Below the pieces are notes generated by a model. That model did not search any database. It was not told the origin of the DNA and saw only the letters and a list, made by a program, of their open reading frames with translations. This document shows, piece by piece, positions 53,798 through 64,000 of a stretch of DNA of 64,000 nt. Each line of letters opens with the position of its first letter. Positions within the stretch are counted from its first letter, which is position 1. Location of the stretch: assembly GCF_037179485.1 (NCBI RefSeq), contig NW_027040682.1, positions 3,194,501 through 3,258,500 of the forward strand, given 5' to 3'. This DNA is from Ochlerotatus camptorhynchus (lineage: Eukaryota; Arthropoda; Insecta; Diptera; Culicidae). A program made the translations under genes and the position numbers.

Positions 53798-55093
53798 AAG
53801 GGTGTCCACGATGAAATTGCCACACACAAAATTGATTCGCAAAATTCGAGTTTTCATCCGATTGCCATCAAATTTTCAGGGATTGAGAAATAACTATTAA
53901 ACTTCATTTTACCATTTTACTCGTATTTTATTTACAGTCCATACGCAAATGCCCGCACCTTGGCCTTAACCCCGGCCATAAGATTCTGCACAACCTGTGA
54001 ATCAACCGTTTTTTGCATGTAAACCCATACTTTCTTCAGTTCCTCGACTGTCTTCACTACCTTAGGTCGTTTAAGAAGGTGCTGCTTCATAATCGCCCAG
54101 TACTTCTCGATGGGGCGGAGCTCCGGAGTGTTGGGAGGGTTGAACATTTTCGGCACGAAATTGACCTTATTGGCCGCATACCACTTCAGCACGTCCTTGG
54201 AGTAGTGGCATGAGGCCAAATCCGGCCAGAAGATTGTTGGGACGTTGTGGGCCTTCAGGAGAGGAAGCAGCCGCTTCTGGAGGCACTCTTTTATGTACAC
54301 CTGTCCGTTCATCGTGTCCTGGGTCACGAAAGGTGCACTCCGCTTCCCGCACGTGCAGATGGCTTGCCAAACCAGGAATTTCTTCGCAAATTTGGACATC
54401 TTCTGAGTGCGGACATGCTCCGGAACGCTGAACTTATCCTTGGCCGTGAAAAACAGGTTGCCGGGGATCTGTTTGAAGTCGGCCTTCATATATGTTTCGT
54501 CGTCCATGATGCAGCATTCAACTTTCGTCAGCATGTTGAGGTACAACTTCCTGGCACGGGTTTTGGCGAACTTGTTCTGCTTCTCGTCGCGATTAGGGGC
54601 CTTTTGTACCTTGAACGTTCGAAGCCCAGCCTTAGTTTTGGCCTTCTGGACAAAACTTCGGCTTAGGTGCAGCTTCTTAGCCACATCCCTAACGGAGGCG
54701 TTCGGATTTCGGTTGAAGGCCCCAACTACGCGGTTGTGATTTTTGGTGTTGTACGGAATACTTTTTCCTTCACTTCTGGGCTTCCGATCGGTGGTCAACC
54801 GTTCCTCGAACCGCTTAATCACTCGCGACACCGTGGAATTCGCGATTCCCAACGTTTTAGCGATGGAACGATGCGAGAGATCCTTGTTCTCGTGATGAAT
54901 GCGCAAGATTTTATCACGCACGAGCTGTTCTTTCGACTCCATTTCCACGAGTTTTGATCACAGGACTTTAAAACTTGCAGGATGTAAATAATGCACTATG
55001 AACTAAATCAACCCAAATTTTCATTAAATTCTACCCAACGGTTAAAAAGTTAGAGCAATTTCATAGTGTGGCAATTTCATCGTGGACACCCTT
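53798..55093 (-). mobile_element. Complete DD37E Tc1/mariner transposon
   Basis: Length 1296 bp, with perfect 28-bp inverted repeats starting AAGGGTGTCCACGATGAAAT at each end and TA duplications at 53796-53797 and 55094-55095. It contains one uninterrupted transposase gene (53932-54942). Nothing visible prevents activity. Confidence 0.95.
53932..54942 (-). CDS. Intact mariner transposase, DD37E (336 aa)
   Basis: Cut-and-paste transposase that binds the element's TIRs and acts at TA sites in the nucleus. The ATG at 54940-54942 has a good context (GGAAATGG); the longer frame would need a GTG. An N-terminal paired-like HTH comes first: SHRSIAKTLGIANSTVSRVI (about residues 25-45). A second HTH region follows (NPNASVRDVAKKLHLSRSFV). 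The catalytic domain has D1 in CIMDDETYMKADF, D2 in FWPDLASCHYS, and the third residue E in PELRPIEKYW. I count 37 residues between D2 and that E, the DD37E spacing described for mosquito ITmD37E elements. The C-terminus RAFAYGL is complete. It differs from the broken relatives at 37855-39106 and 58694-59829 in having no stop or frameshift, which suggests recent insertion. Confidence 0.95.
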   Translation of the reverse strand: MESKEQLVRDKILRIHHENKDLSHRSIAKTLGIANSTVSRVIKRFEERLTTDRKPRSEGKSIPYNTKNHNRVVGAFNRNPNASVRDVAKKLHLSRSFVQKAKTKAGLRTFKVQKAPNRDEKQNKFAKTRARKLYLNMLTKVECCIMDDETYMKADFKQIPGNLFFTAKDKFSVPEHVRTQKMSKFAKKFLVWQAICTCGKRSAPFVTQDTMNGQVYIKECLQKRLLPLLKAHNVPTIFWPDLASCHYSKDVLKWYAANKVNFVPKMFNPPNTPELRPIEKYWAIMKQHLLKRPKVVKTVEELKKVWVYMQKTVDSQVVQNLMAGVKAKVRAFAYGL

Positions 55094-55259
55094 TATACGC
55101 AAGCAGCACCTGAGCTGTCCAACTACTCTCTCCTAAATATGAAATCTCTCTCCTTAGCCTCTTTCTCCTTCCAAATATAAGGGACGCGCTCCCTTATTTT
55201 AGAGTAGCACCAGTGCTTTTTGCACCACTCTGAGTTTTTAGTCGATCCCTGCGTAGAGG

Positions 55260-56894
55260 AATGACTCTTATTTCATTTGGTTTAAGCTTTTATTCGTGAA
55301 AAATCGGCGATTGACGTGTTTGTTTACAAAAGCAAGTTCGCCCAAAGCTCCGGATTTCTTCAAGGTTCTAGGACGTATTTAAGTTTCAACGTTTAGTTTT
55401 TTTTTCCTTTACAACTTCACAGACGGCTCGCGGACTTGCGGGCTTAGCTTTTTATTAAAATCCAAGGTTTAAATAATATGATTTTAGATCATTTGAGTTT
55501 TGACTATTTCTGGATTTATTAATAAGCTTAATATTCTAAACAAGAATTATTTGCAAGATTTCGTACTCATGATTTGTTTACATTCTAGAAAATTCAGGAC
55601 TTTTAAAAACATTATTTTCAGAACTTGGTTAGTCTATTGAAACTCATCAACAAGCCTAGGAATGGTTTGACGTATTAAAGAAAATAATTTGAAATCGAAT
55701 TATTTATGAATTTTATGAAATTAATACAAAATTCAATAAATAATATTTTAAAGAGTTGGTTGGAAATGCTATCTAACATGAAGCTTTAGTGTGATAATTT
55801 ATTAGCTAGAGAATGATCTTAGAAGAGGGTAGGTAGCTAGTTCCGTTAGCAGTATGAAAATGAGCGAAGGGCCATTAATGCGACAGTGCAAGTCAAACGC
55901 ACACTCTTTGCCTAACCCGTACGATGTACGCGGAGATTTGAAGTATGTCTGTAAGTTAGGTTCCAGTGCTCCACTCTATTTTGTTATAATCTTGAGTAGC
56001 TGGAAACTTCTAAAAAAACCTTTAAATAACGAGATTTTTTTCCGGGTCCCCATTCTGAGCTTTCGCCTACTTTAAACCATTCTACTCCTACTTCATTCAA
56101 CCCTCACATCGCCAACAACAATGCACTTGTTCTCATTCATCGAAACAGACATAGCGTGACTAGCGGTAGTCGGTAAAAATGCTAGATCTAGCTAGGATAA
56201 GCCCTTTCCCATCGTTAACCGACATAAACAGCGTCGTCATCCTTGACTGTGGCAGCGAACCTGTACTGAACCGATTCTTCACCTGGCTTTCTCTTCTGTC
56301 CATCGGATTCGATAGCAACCACAACAACAACAACAACAATAATAATAATAATAATAGTGCATGCATACTACTAGCGCGTCTCGTGAATATATAGATCAAG
56401 GCCCGTGTACCCTTTCTCCACTTACTTCGACTACAACGGTTAATCCGCGTTTGCGGTAAACGGCGCGAACCTCATCATCACACTACCCATACCACTTTAC
56501 TCTCGGGCCCAATCACATCTAATCACGAGAGTTGTCTAAATATAAATTATCACAATTACTTGTGGCGGTGAGCTTGACTCACGATGGCACACGGACTGCG
56601 TTTTCAGTTGTGGAATATTATATTTATAAACAACGAGACGCTGAACCATCATCTCAGTACTACTTAATAACAACAACAACAACAACAACATCGGCATTAC
56701 GATACATAAGAGACGCGCCGAAGGAGCGTGCTTTTGCGCACCCGCGAAATCAAATGTAAACAAAAATGTAGCGTGAATGATTTGGGAAAATATTTTCACC
56801 CGTTCACTGTGGGTGCGCGACTAGATTCGGGGGTACCTCTGAGGTGAGAGTGATAGGAGAATACGGGGTGAGTTTTTTTTTGTATAGGGTCAAG
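55260..56894. other. Spacer with CAA/TAA microsatellites
   Basis: (ACA)n-(ATA)n at about 56320-56357 and (AAC)n at about 56671-56692. Low coding potential; 56160-56830 has several unrelated short frames without domains. Confidence 0.4.
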
Positions 56895-57245
56895 ATCTAA
56901 TTTCCGTCATACTAAGCACAACTCGAAATTTAGCTTTGTTTTTCGAACGGATTTTATCAAAAACTGGAATGTTTCTATTAATGATAACTTTTAAGTTTAT
57001 ATATACTTAAGATTTGTCAAAGATACACAAATCTATCACGTCATTGGATTTACTTTGGCAAACATAAGAGGGTAGACAAATTTGATTTTCTTTGAGCGAT
57101 TATTCTGTTTTTGAGAAGAAAGGAAGTAAATATTCATATTATGCGTTCTTATACATCATTCGTTCACGTCGAAAGACTGGCTATATTTTATGTTTCTGTT
57201 CCCTATGACGGAAATGGTCGCTTATGGCGAAGTAGTTCTCTACCC
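56895..57245. repeat. Dispersed repeat family R3, copy 2
   Basis: Shares CATACTAAGCACAACTCG at the left and GCGAAGTAGTTCTCTACCCC at the right with 63470-63910 and 20440-20900. Confidence 0.55.
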
Positions 57246-58692
57246 CAATTGTGCTTGGGACATGTTTAAAAAAAATGGCAAACTAAGATATTAGTCTCGA
57301 CCTTATTAACAGTTTTTCCTTAAATAAACTTGAATCGAACAACACTTGCTTCCCCTAAATTCAAACAACGTCAACAAAAAAAAAGCTCATTTCCGTGAAC
57401 GGAAATCACCCATAATGGAGCTTAATCAGTGCTGCGCGGTGCTTATCATCGATGGTGGTGGTAACCTTAGAGAGGGCAATATACAACAAATTTGTGCACG
57501 TTCGAAAAAGGACTTTGCCCCAAAAGGGGGTCACAAACCAACGAACAAATTTTCTCCTCATGTAGGGGGCCAACCGCCGCTATAGCTGCTGCTGTTGATG
57601 CTGCAGATGCGCGTCTAATTCCCGCGAAAAATTTCACTTGCGCGAACTTGACTTTGGCCGCACAATTTGATTCCGTCGAGCCAGGCTGAGACCGAGAAAA
57701 GGAAGAAGAACATTATGCTCTAGCTGCGCGCTCTCTCTCTCTATTTCGGTGCGCGTGTCGAATTCGGTTTTTGCCGAGATTTCTTTTTCACCGCGGGGAG
57801 GGGGGGTTAATTTTCTTTGCAGCGCTGGTTGTGTTGATGTTGATAGGCGTTCTTTTTCGGGTAAAATTAAAAATTTTGTGAGATGGCTAGGTGCCAGATG
57901 TTTACCAACAAATAGACCTATAATGGATACCCACAAAAGAACCGCCCAAAAGCGATGCAGATGTGTCTGCAGTACCGAAATGATCGCACTGTAGATTGCG
58001 CTATTACAATCAACGGTTGGTTTGCATCATTTTCGAAATTTGCAATCGATGAGCTTTTAGCGAATCGGTAATCGGCAGAAGGTACAAAAGTGATAACTGG
58101 ATGGAGTAAAGGGTCAGATCTGCGAAAGTTTGATATCTGGGAGTTTTCAATTTTATCAAAGAAGGTTTTTCTTCGTGCTATATGATGTTCTTACTATGAA
58201 CTTGTTGTTATTTGAGAGCTAAGCCTCAAGACTTAAAACTCGGGAAGCTAGTACTATCTATGTACGAACTGAGCACCAAATCCTACCACAAAAATAGAAA
58301 GAAAGAAAGTATATTGTATGGCAAAGACAATGATACTCTAAGTTCAGAGAAGTCAACACAAATTTCCAAAGCCGCCTTCTTCGGGCATGGCATGTCGTTC
58401 CTTTACTATCTAAATTGTTGAGACATTAGCACCGTGATAATTTTCTATCTTTATTAAATCATTTATTTTCTTTCTCTAATTCCAGGTACGTATGTCGCTC
58501 CACAAGAATAAAAAGTTTTCCTAAAATAAGCAAGTATAAAAACAGTTTTTTCTCATACATTGAATGATAAGTTATGTAATAGTGCTCGTCTTTCCGCAAA
58601 TGGAAAACTAGATATGATGTTGTGAGTAATCAAATGCTTCAACGGTTAAAATAACAAAATTGAAAGCAAAAAATACACAGTAAATATCAAAT
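57246..58692. other. Spacer, locally GC-richer
   Basis: 57590-57840 holds CTCTCTCTCT runs and CGCGTGTCGAATTCGG-type sequence that could be transcribed or regulatory. The minus frame 57634-57936 has no domain. Confidence 0.35.
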
Positions 58693-58693
58693 A

Positions 58694-59829
58694 AAGGGCG
58701 AACACGAAATTATTGCGACACCGAAAATGTCATGCCAATTTTCTTATAATGTTAATGAACGCATTTTCTTAACATGTCCTTCTCGTCTTTGACTGTCTTC
58801 TTGCTCTTCCGAAGTTCCCGCTTCATTATTGCCCAGTACTGCTCCACCGGGCGCAGCTCCGGACAGTTTGGCGGATTCATGTCCTTTGGAACAAAATGAA
58901 CAGAATTGGCCTCATACCACTCCAGGACACTTTTAGAATAGTGGCATGATGCCAAATCTGGCCAAAATAGCGGAGCTTCGTCGTGCTGCTGCAAGAACGG
59001 CAAAAGGCGCTTCTCGAAGCACTCAGATTTGTAGATCTCACCATTTACTGTGCCCTTTGTCACGAAAGGCTCACTCCTCAGTCCGCAAGAGCAGATGGCC
59101 TGCCAAATGAGATATTTGGAGGCGAACTTCGACATTTTCTTCTTCTTAAATTTGTCGTCCACATCGAACTAGCTCTTGCCGGTGAAAAACTCCAGCCCCG
59201 GAATTTGCTTAAAATCGGCTTTTATATACGTTTCGTCGTCCATCACACAGCAGCCATATTTTGTCAGCATCTTCTCGTAGAGCTTCCATGCCCGAGTTTT
59301 AGCCGTCGATTGTTGCCGCTCATCGCGGTTTGGGAAGTTCTGTACCTTGTAGGTATGTAGTCCAGCTCTCTTCTTTGCATTCTGGACGTAGCTCTGCGAC
59401 ATGACGATCTTTTTAGCCAAATCACGGCTCGAGACGTTGGGATTTGCTTTAATCATCCGCTTCAACTTTCCCTCCGTCTTTTTGTTCTCCGGTCCCGGTT
59501 TTCTTCCAGCTCCTTTGCCGTGGTCCAACGTCAACCGCTCCTGGAACCGCTTCAACACTCTGGAGACGGTTGAATGGTGAATGTTCAACATTTTTCCCAA
59601 CTGCCAGTGCGACAGGTCAGGAAATTCCAGGTGTTTGGAAAGAATTTGTTCTCTCAACTCGCGTTGGTTCACCTCCATTTTCGTTGAATCGAAAAACACG
59701 ACTTCGAGTTTGACAGCATGTACACAATACACATCAATGAGAAAGTGTGCAAAATTTGGTTGATTTTTACCCAATGTTAAAAAAGTTATGCCCTGTTGAA
59801 TGTGTCGCAATAATTTTGTGTTCGCCCTT
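58694..59829 (-). mobile_element. DD37E mariner, second subfamily, nearly complete
   Basis: 28-bp inverted repeats starting AAGGGCGAACACGAAATTAT with one mismatch between ends; TA at 58692-58693 and 59830-59831. Length 1136 bp, about 160 bp shorter than 53798-55093. The TIR shares length and the AAGGG start with that element but differs elsewhere. Confidence 0.92.
58752..59678 (-). pseudogene. DD37E mariner transposase with one nonsense codon and short C-terminus
   Basis: From ATG 59676-59678 the frame reads MEVNQRELREQILSKHLEF, HTH SHWQLGKMLNIHHSTVSRVL, GRKPGP (AT-hook-like), NPNVSSRDLAKKIVMSQSYV, CCVMDDETYIKADFKQIPG, then TAG at 59169-59171, then in the same frame VDDKFKKKKMSKFASKYLIW, FWPDLASCHYS and PELRPVEQYW. 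D2 and E are again 37 residues apart. The protein ends at KCVH about 30 residues early, consistent with a deletion near the left end. Only one stop separates it from an open frame, so it is a recent loss. Confidence 0.9.
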
Positions 59830-59831
59830 TA

Positions 59832-60649
59832 GTGTTCTAATCCTGGTCTCACTGAAGGCAATGTGAAAACTCTTTTAGACATGATTGGATTTTCCTATCT
59901 TACAGCAAAATGAAAACAATATTTTATAACTAATTGTAAACTGAAATCATATTTTGATTGATTTTAAGCGCTCCAACCGAATCAATTTCTAACTTCATCC
60001 AATAAGCCGAAGTGAATCCAATGGCGTTTTAGTGCTTTAGGTCGAGTTTAGAGTCTTTAGGCCGAGTTTGGGGTCAAGAGGCAGTGTGAGATTTTTAACA
60101 ATATCTCAACAATTTGTTACTCTTTATCAAATCTAACGCTACGTACAGAAAGGTAAACAAATTTAGAAGGCATATGCAGTGAAAACATTATGTTTGGTGA
60201 AAACATCCGCTCGAAAAATAGGCGGGTTGTACTTAGTAGGCCCAAAATTAGATGTCACCCCTACCTGTATCTTGAATTTCTATACTCGTATCTTGATTTT
60301 TTTTTCAATGTCTGAATTAACAAAATAATTTCTTTTAATCTTTTCATTTTGATCATTCCTGATCATTCCAAATTCCTGATATTTAAAATTTTCAACGTGC
60401 CTGAATTAAGGAAAACAAATAAATGATTTATTTCAAGTTCGTAATTAACTTTATGAAAGATTGCAGTCCCATTAACTTCACAACTATTGTGGGAACTTTG
60501 AAGAAGTTCTGAGGAATGATAGGAAATGCTGTTAATTTCAGTGAAGCTCCATAAACAAACTGCGGGAACATAAGGGAAGTTAACACACTGAAAATATGGG
60601 GAACCTACTGGAAGCTTTAAGATCCTCAAATCGGTTCTTTTAACATCCG
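59832..60649. other. Spacer with partial R3 copy
   Basis: 60050-60260 resembles family R3 in inverse orientation (TTTATCAAATCTAACGCTACGTACAG). The rest is unrecognised. Confidence 0.4.
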
Positions 60650-63100
60650 AAAATTTCAGTAACTTTTATGAAGGAAATCATAATTGTTAAGCGAACTTGA
60701 GAAATATCGAAAACTTGAGGGGTATTGTGCAATTTTTTAACAAGTTCTAAGCACCTCAGAAAAGCTAGTTCTAGAGATCTTTGGGGAATTTCAGATCCCA
60801 TGACTTTAGTTCTGACTTTTGGAGCAGTTTAAAGATCGTAAATTGAGAACCCTTAAGATGTTCCGAGAATTTCAGGGATGTACAGAGACCATCAGAGAAC
60901 TTATGAAAACTTCAGAAATATTTCAGGAACTTCACAGAACTCCAGAGAATTTCAGGGAAATTTATCTTCAATAGAAGTGAGAGCTTTAGGGAAGCTTCGA
61001 GAACATCAAGACAGATCAGAGAATCAAAGGGCAGTTCAAACAATTTCAAGGAAATTGTAGAAACCTTAAAGAAGTTCTGGATACTTCAGCAACGCTCCGA
61101 GAGAATTTCTGGGACGTAATAAAAATTGTGTGAACATCCGGAAAACGTGAAAGTATTTTCAGGGTGTTATATTATAAGATTTCAAGAACTTTAAAAAGTG
61201 CAAGAACTTTTAGCACGTATCTTAAAGAAATTCCAGATAACTTCTCATAAATTTAGATAGTTTCATGATATTCAGCGAGGTTTCGAGTACTTCGAGGACG
61301 ATCAGATAGCTTCAGAATAATCCCATTAAATTAAGCAAATTTGCAGCGAATTACAAGGAATTCCGTGGAATTATGGGGTATTCCAAGAAGTCTATGATTG
61401 ATCCGAAAACGTCAGGGAATTTTGAATATATATTAGAAAATTTACCGGATTATTAATCAATTTATTTTTTAGAACTTCAGGTAAGCATAGATAAGTTCAG
61501 GGTAAATAAGTGAGCGTTTATAATGGTTAGAATACTTAAGGAAAATTTTCGAAACTTCAATTACTTTCAGTAAAGTTGCGGATTCTTAAAATATAGTGAT
61601 CAATTCAGGGCAGTCTAGAGAACTTTAAAGAAATTCAGTAATCGTTTAGGCAGTTTTAATAACACCAGGAAAGTCGAGACTATTGAAGAAGTTTTATATT
61701 AGTATCGATACTTTAATGGAAGTTTTACGAACTTCAGAAAAATCTTCAGAACTTAAGTGAAAATCATAGAACTAATTATTTCGTTTGAATTCCATGAAAA
61801 TTGCGGGAGCACAAAAGTTTCAGAAATTTAGAAAAACTTCGAAAACTTCACAGAATGACAGTGGTCTTCAGAAACATTTCGAGAACATAAATATCTATGG
61901 AGCTTAAGGGAAGATTCGCGAACTTCAGGATTTTTTATGAACATTAGCAAAATGTGGGAGCATTTGAGAGAAGTGAAGTAAGCTCCGATTTCCAGTTTTC
62001 CAGTTTTCAGATTTTCAGATAACTTCAGAGACTTTTTGACGTCTCTGAAGTTATCTGAAAACTGCTTTAAATTTCCCACAAATTTTCCTCCAATTTTCGG
62101 AGCTTACTTCACTTTAATTGAGTTAATTAAGGTCTTCGCATAAGTTCAGAAGTTCACTGAAACTCAAACATTTATAGGACGTTCAAATAAATTCAGCGCA
62201 GTACAACAAGCTTCATGAGAACTGCAAACACGTTAGAGCAGTTTTAAGAATTTCAGAAAAGAACAGAGAACCTCAGAGCAGTTCTGTTAACATTAGAAAA
62301 GTCACATAAATTTCAAAGGAGCTCCATGATCGTTAGAAAAATTAATGAAACTTTAGGAAGTCCCATAAAGCTCAGGGAAGTTTAAGAATTTGATGAGTAG
62401 TATTGTGAGCATCAAGCTAGTTTCTAAAAACTATAAAAAAAACTTCATACCAGTTTAACTTCTGGAAAAATTTGGGAATTTTCAAGTAGTTCTGAAGACT
62501 TCCATTCCATATTCAATGGAAATTTTGATGAAGCTATTATCCAAATTCAATTTTCATTGAGTTTTCCTCGAAATTACCTTGAAATTCTCCACAACAAGAA
62601 ACCCTTTGGAAAGATTCTCCGAATATTAATTGAATTCATTTCAGATTTCCTTTTGAATCTCACTCCTTCCCTTGGAATTCTACTCACAGACTTTCACCTA
62701 AGGCTCTGAACGATTTGGTGGATTATTTTAACTTTTGGTTAAAATTTGATAAATGGAAAGTTATCGATTAACCCTGCTATCCGAGCGGTTACTTCTGACA
62801 GACAAAAAGTTAAATTTTGACAACCTTGGCTAAGTTCTTCTCGAAAACCGGTTGATCTACATCACACGGAATTTCGAACATAGAAAATAACTATCGAAAT
62901 GGTTCTTTTAACCACGAATTAAATTTAACACGGCAAATGGTTCACAGCCTAAGAATTCATTGGCATTTCTCCTCACAACTTCCTTAGATTTCTTCGCATA
63001 ATTTGTTTTGCAAACTCTCCTGAATTCATTTTCTGAATTCCTTGAAGATGTCCTGGAGTTATTCTCAAATTTAATTGTAATCCTCCTTTTAGTATTTAAA
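60650..63100. repeat. Dispersed repeat, copy B (extends further left than copy A)
   Basis: 60650-61770 is a TTCAGGAACTTC-type quasi-repeat; 61772-63100 aligns with copy A at 627-2430. Carries the MITE 62703-62948, which copy A lacks. A perfect local palindrome (AAATTTTCAGATAACTTCAG-like) lies at about 62010-62070. Confidence 0.75.
62703..62948. mobile_element. 246-bp MITE, TIR GCTCTGAACGATTTG, with paralogous empty site
   Basis: CTAAG at 62698-62702 and 62949-62953. Copy A of the host repeat reads CTCCTAAGAATTC at the corresponding position (about 2283), with a single CTAAG. Family shared with 8288-8466 and 8467-8706. Confidence 0.88.
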
Positions 63101-63469
63101 AAAAAGTCCAAGGACTTATGCTCCGCATTTGTTTTCTCCCATAAACTGTGAAATTCACCTCAGAATGCCCTTGGAATTTTTCTTTGAAGTTCACAGGAGT
63201 TGTGCCCCTTAGAAATTCCTAAGAGTTTTCATTAAAATTTACTTTCAATTAAATTCAGGGTTTCTTGAAATTCTACTCAAAACATTCCCGGTTCTCCAGG
63301 TTTTTGCAGTTTGTAGACACTCTGACTAATACCGTGGGTTTGGTTATAAACTTTCTATTGAATCTTTCACGTTAAAGGTTCATATCGTACATAAGTGTTT
63401 ATGAGATACTAATTGAATAAGTCTAAACCATCAAACATTTATTTGATGTGTTGGCAGCAGTGATTGCTA
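63101..63469. other. Spacer
   Basis: Continues the T-rich quasi-repeat to about 63280, then unrecognised sequence. Confidence 0.4.
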
Positions 63470-63910
63470 CCAGTCCTGTACTAAGCACAACCCGCGCTTT
63501 ACCTCTCTTTCCTGGACGGGTTTCAACAAAAAATAAATATATCTATCAAAGATTTAAATTTATTCACCTTTCCATACGTATCGTTGGATTTGATAAAGAG
63601 TCACACTTTGTTGAGATATTGTTTAAAATCTAATACTACTTCTTGATTCTAAATTCGTCCTACGAATTCCAATTCCGTCCTAACGCATTGAAACGATTGA
63701 AACGCCATTATATTTTCTTCGTCTTACGGATAAACATAGAAAAAGGGGGTTCGAAATGAGCGCTTATTTTGGTTTGAGAACAATGAGCGTGAATATTCAT
63801 ACAAACCTATTATTGATTTGTGCACGGGGAAATCATTGATATTATCAATCTTTTTCTGATTGATAGAACGAAAATGGTCAACTACGACGAAGTAGCGCTC
63901 TACCCTATGT
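63470..63910. repeat. Dispersed repeat family R3, copy 3
   Basis: TGTACTAAGCACAACCCGCG at the left, TTCACCTTTCCATACGTATC in the middle, and ACGAAGTAGCGCTCTACCC at the right match 20440-20900 and 56895-57245. Confidence 0.55.
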
Positions 63911-64000
63911 ATATTTAGCTATACAGAAGATAATTGATCATTCTGTAACTAACAAAAGTATTGATATTCAACCTCCATTCCTTTCAGTTTAAATCATCAC

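Larger units (their letters stand above)
53064..55251. mobile_element. hAT-like shell element (about 0.9 kb without the mariner)
   Basis: The ends TAGGGATCGGGTGCTACTC and ..GAGTTTTTAGTCGATCCCTG are imperfect inverted repeats. Flanks GGTAGAGG (53056-53063) and CGTAGAGG (55252-55259) agree in seven of eight positions. Frames at 53155-53500 have no domain. The complete mariner 53798-55093 lies inside. Confidence 0.55.

Noticed and set aside
54943..54948. Two extra residues at the N-terminus of the intact mariner transposase
   Set aside because: They depend on a GTG start; the next ATG has a proper context and gives the usual N-terminus.
56320..56692. CAA/TAA runs as polyglutamine-coding exons
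   Set aside because: Flanking frames have no coding character; simple microsatellites are sufficient.
1..64000. CRISPR arrays, rRNA genes, operons, bacterial features
   Set aside because: None seen; the window is insect chromosomal DNA.

Overview
Eukaryotic, insect chromosomal DNA, almost certainly from an Aedes-type mosquito. Supporting signs are two copies of a tRNA-derived SINE that I recognise as Feilai (37942-38233 and 52123-52571), several Tc1/mariner elements with DD37E spacing, a jockey-clade and an RTE-clade LINE, many TA-flanked MITEs, AT-rich spacers and intron-containing genes. There are no operons, CRISPR arrays or rRNA genes.

Host genes are sparse. One apparently intact single-exon gene lies at 2877-3887 (minus): a MADF/BESS transcription regulator. 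A broken, intron-retaining AMP deaminase copy lies at 5214-7331 (plus). A probable first coding exon of a small membrane protein (13767-13886, minus) sits head-to-head with a likely 5'UTR first exon (about 14183-14601, plus) that carries a CRE and ends at a GTAAGT donor. A second likely 5'UTR exon with a GA-rich promoter is at about 43100-43372 (plus). Most of the rest is intron or intergenic repeat.

Layout. 1-2430: LINE 3' end, then a 1.1 kb repeat interrupted by a solo LTR that itself carries a MITE. 2431-5000: MADF/BESS gene and a MITE. 5000-13700: AMP deaminase pseudogene, several MITEs, and an unidentified gene remnant split by a short element. 13700-16450: divergent promoter. 16470-19260: LINE remnants. 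20400-28200: repeats, a 0.9 kb foldback, mariner remnants, long-TIR MITEs and a 134 bp satellite. 30300-31600: MITEs. 31925-37805: a 5.9 kb DNA transposon with two multi-exon ORFs (SAM-domain protein; zinc-finger plus putative DDE transposase) and long subterminal repeat regions. 37850-42300: mariner copies, a SINE and a Mutator-like fragment. 43000-44000: promoter region. 46325-47656: a three-level nest of elements. 49068-51270: a 1 kb foldback and an R1-like LINE fragment. 53064-55251: a hAT-like shell carrying a complete, intact DD37E mariner. 58694-59829: a second DD37E mariner with one stop codon and a deletion. 60650-63100: second copy of the repeat seen at the left edge.

Best leads are the SAM-domain/DDE transposon, the intact mariner, and the series of nested insertions whose target duplications or empty sites can be read directly. 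All family names rest on recognising motifs by eye; no database search was possible.
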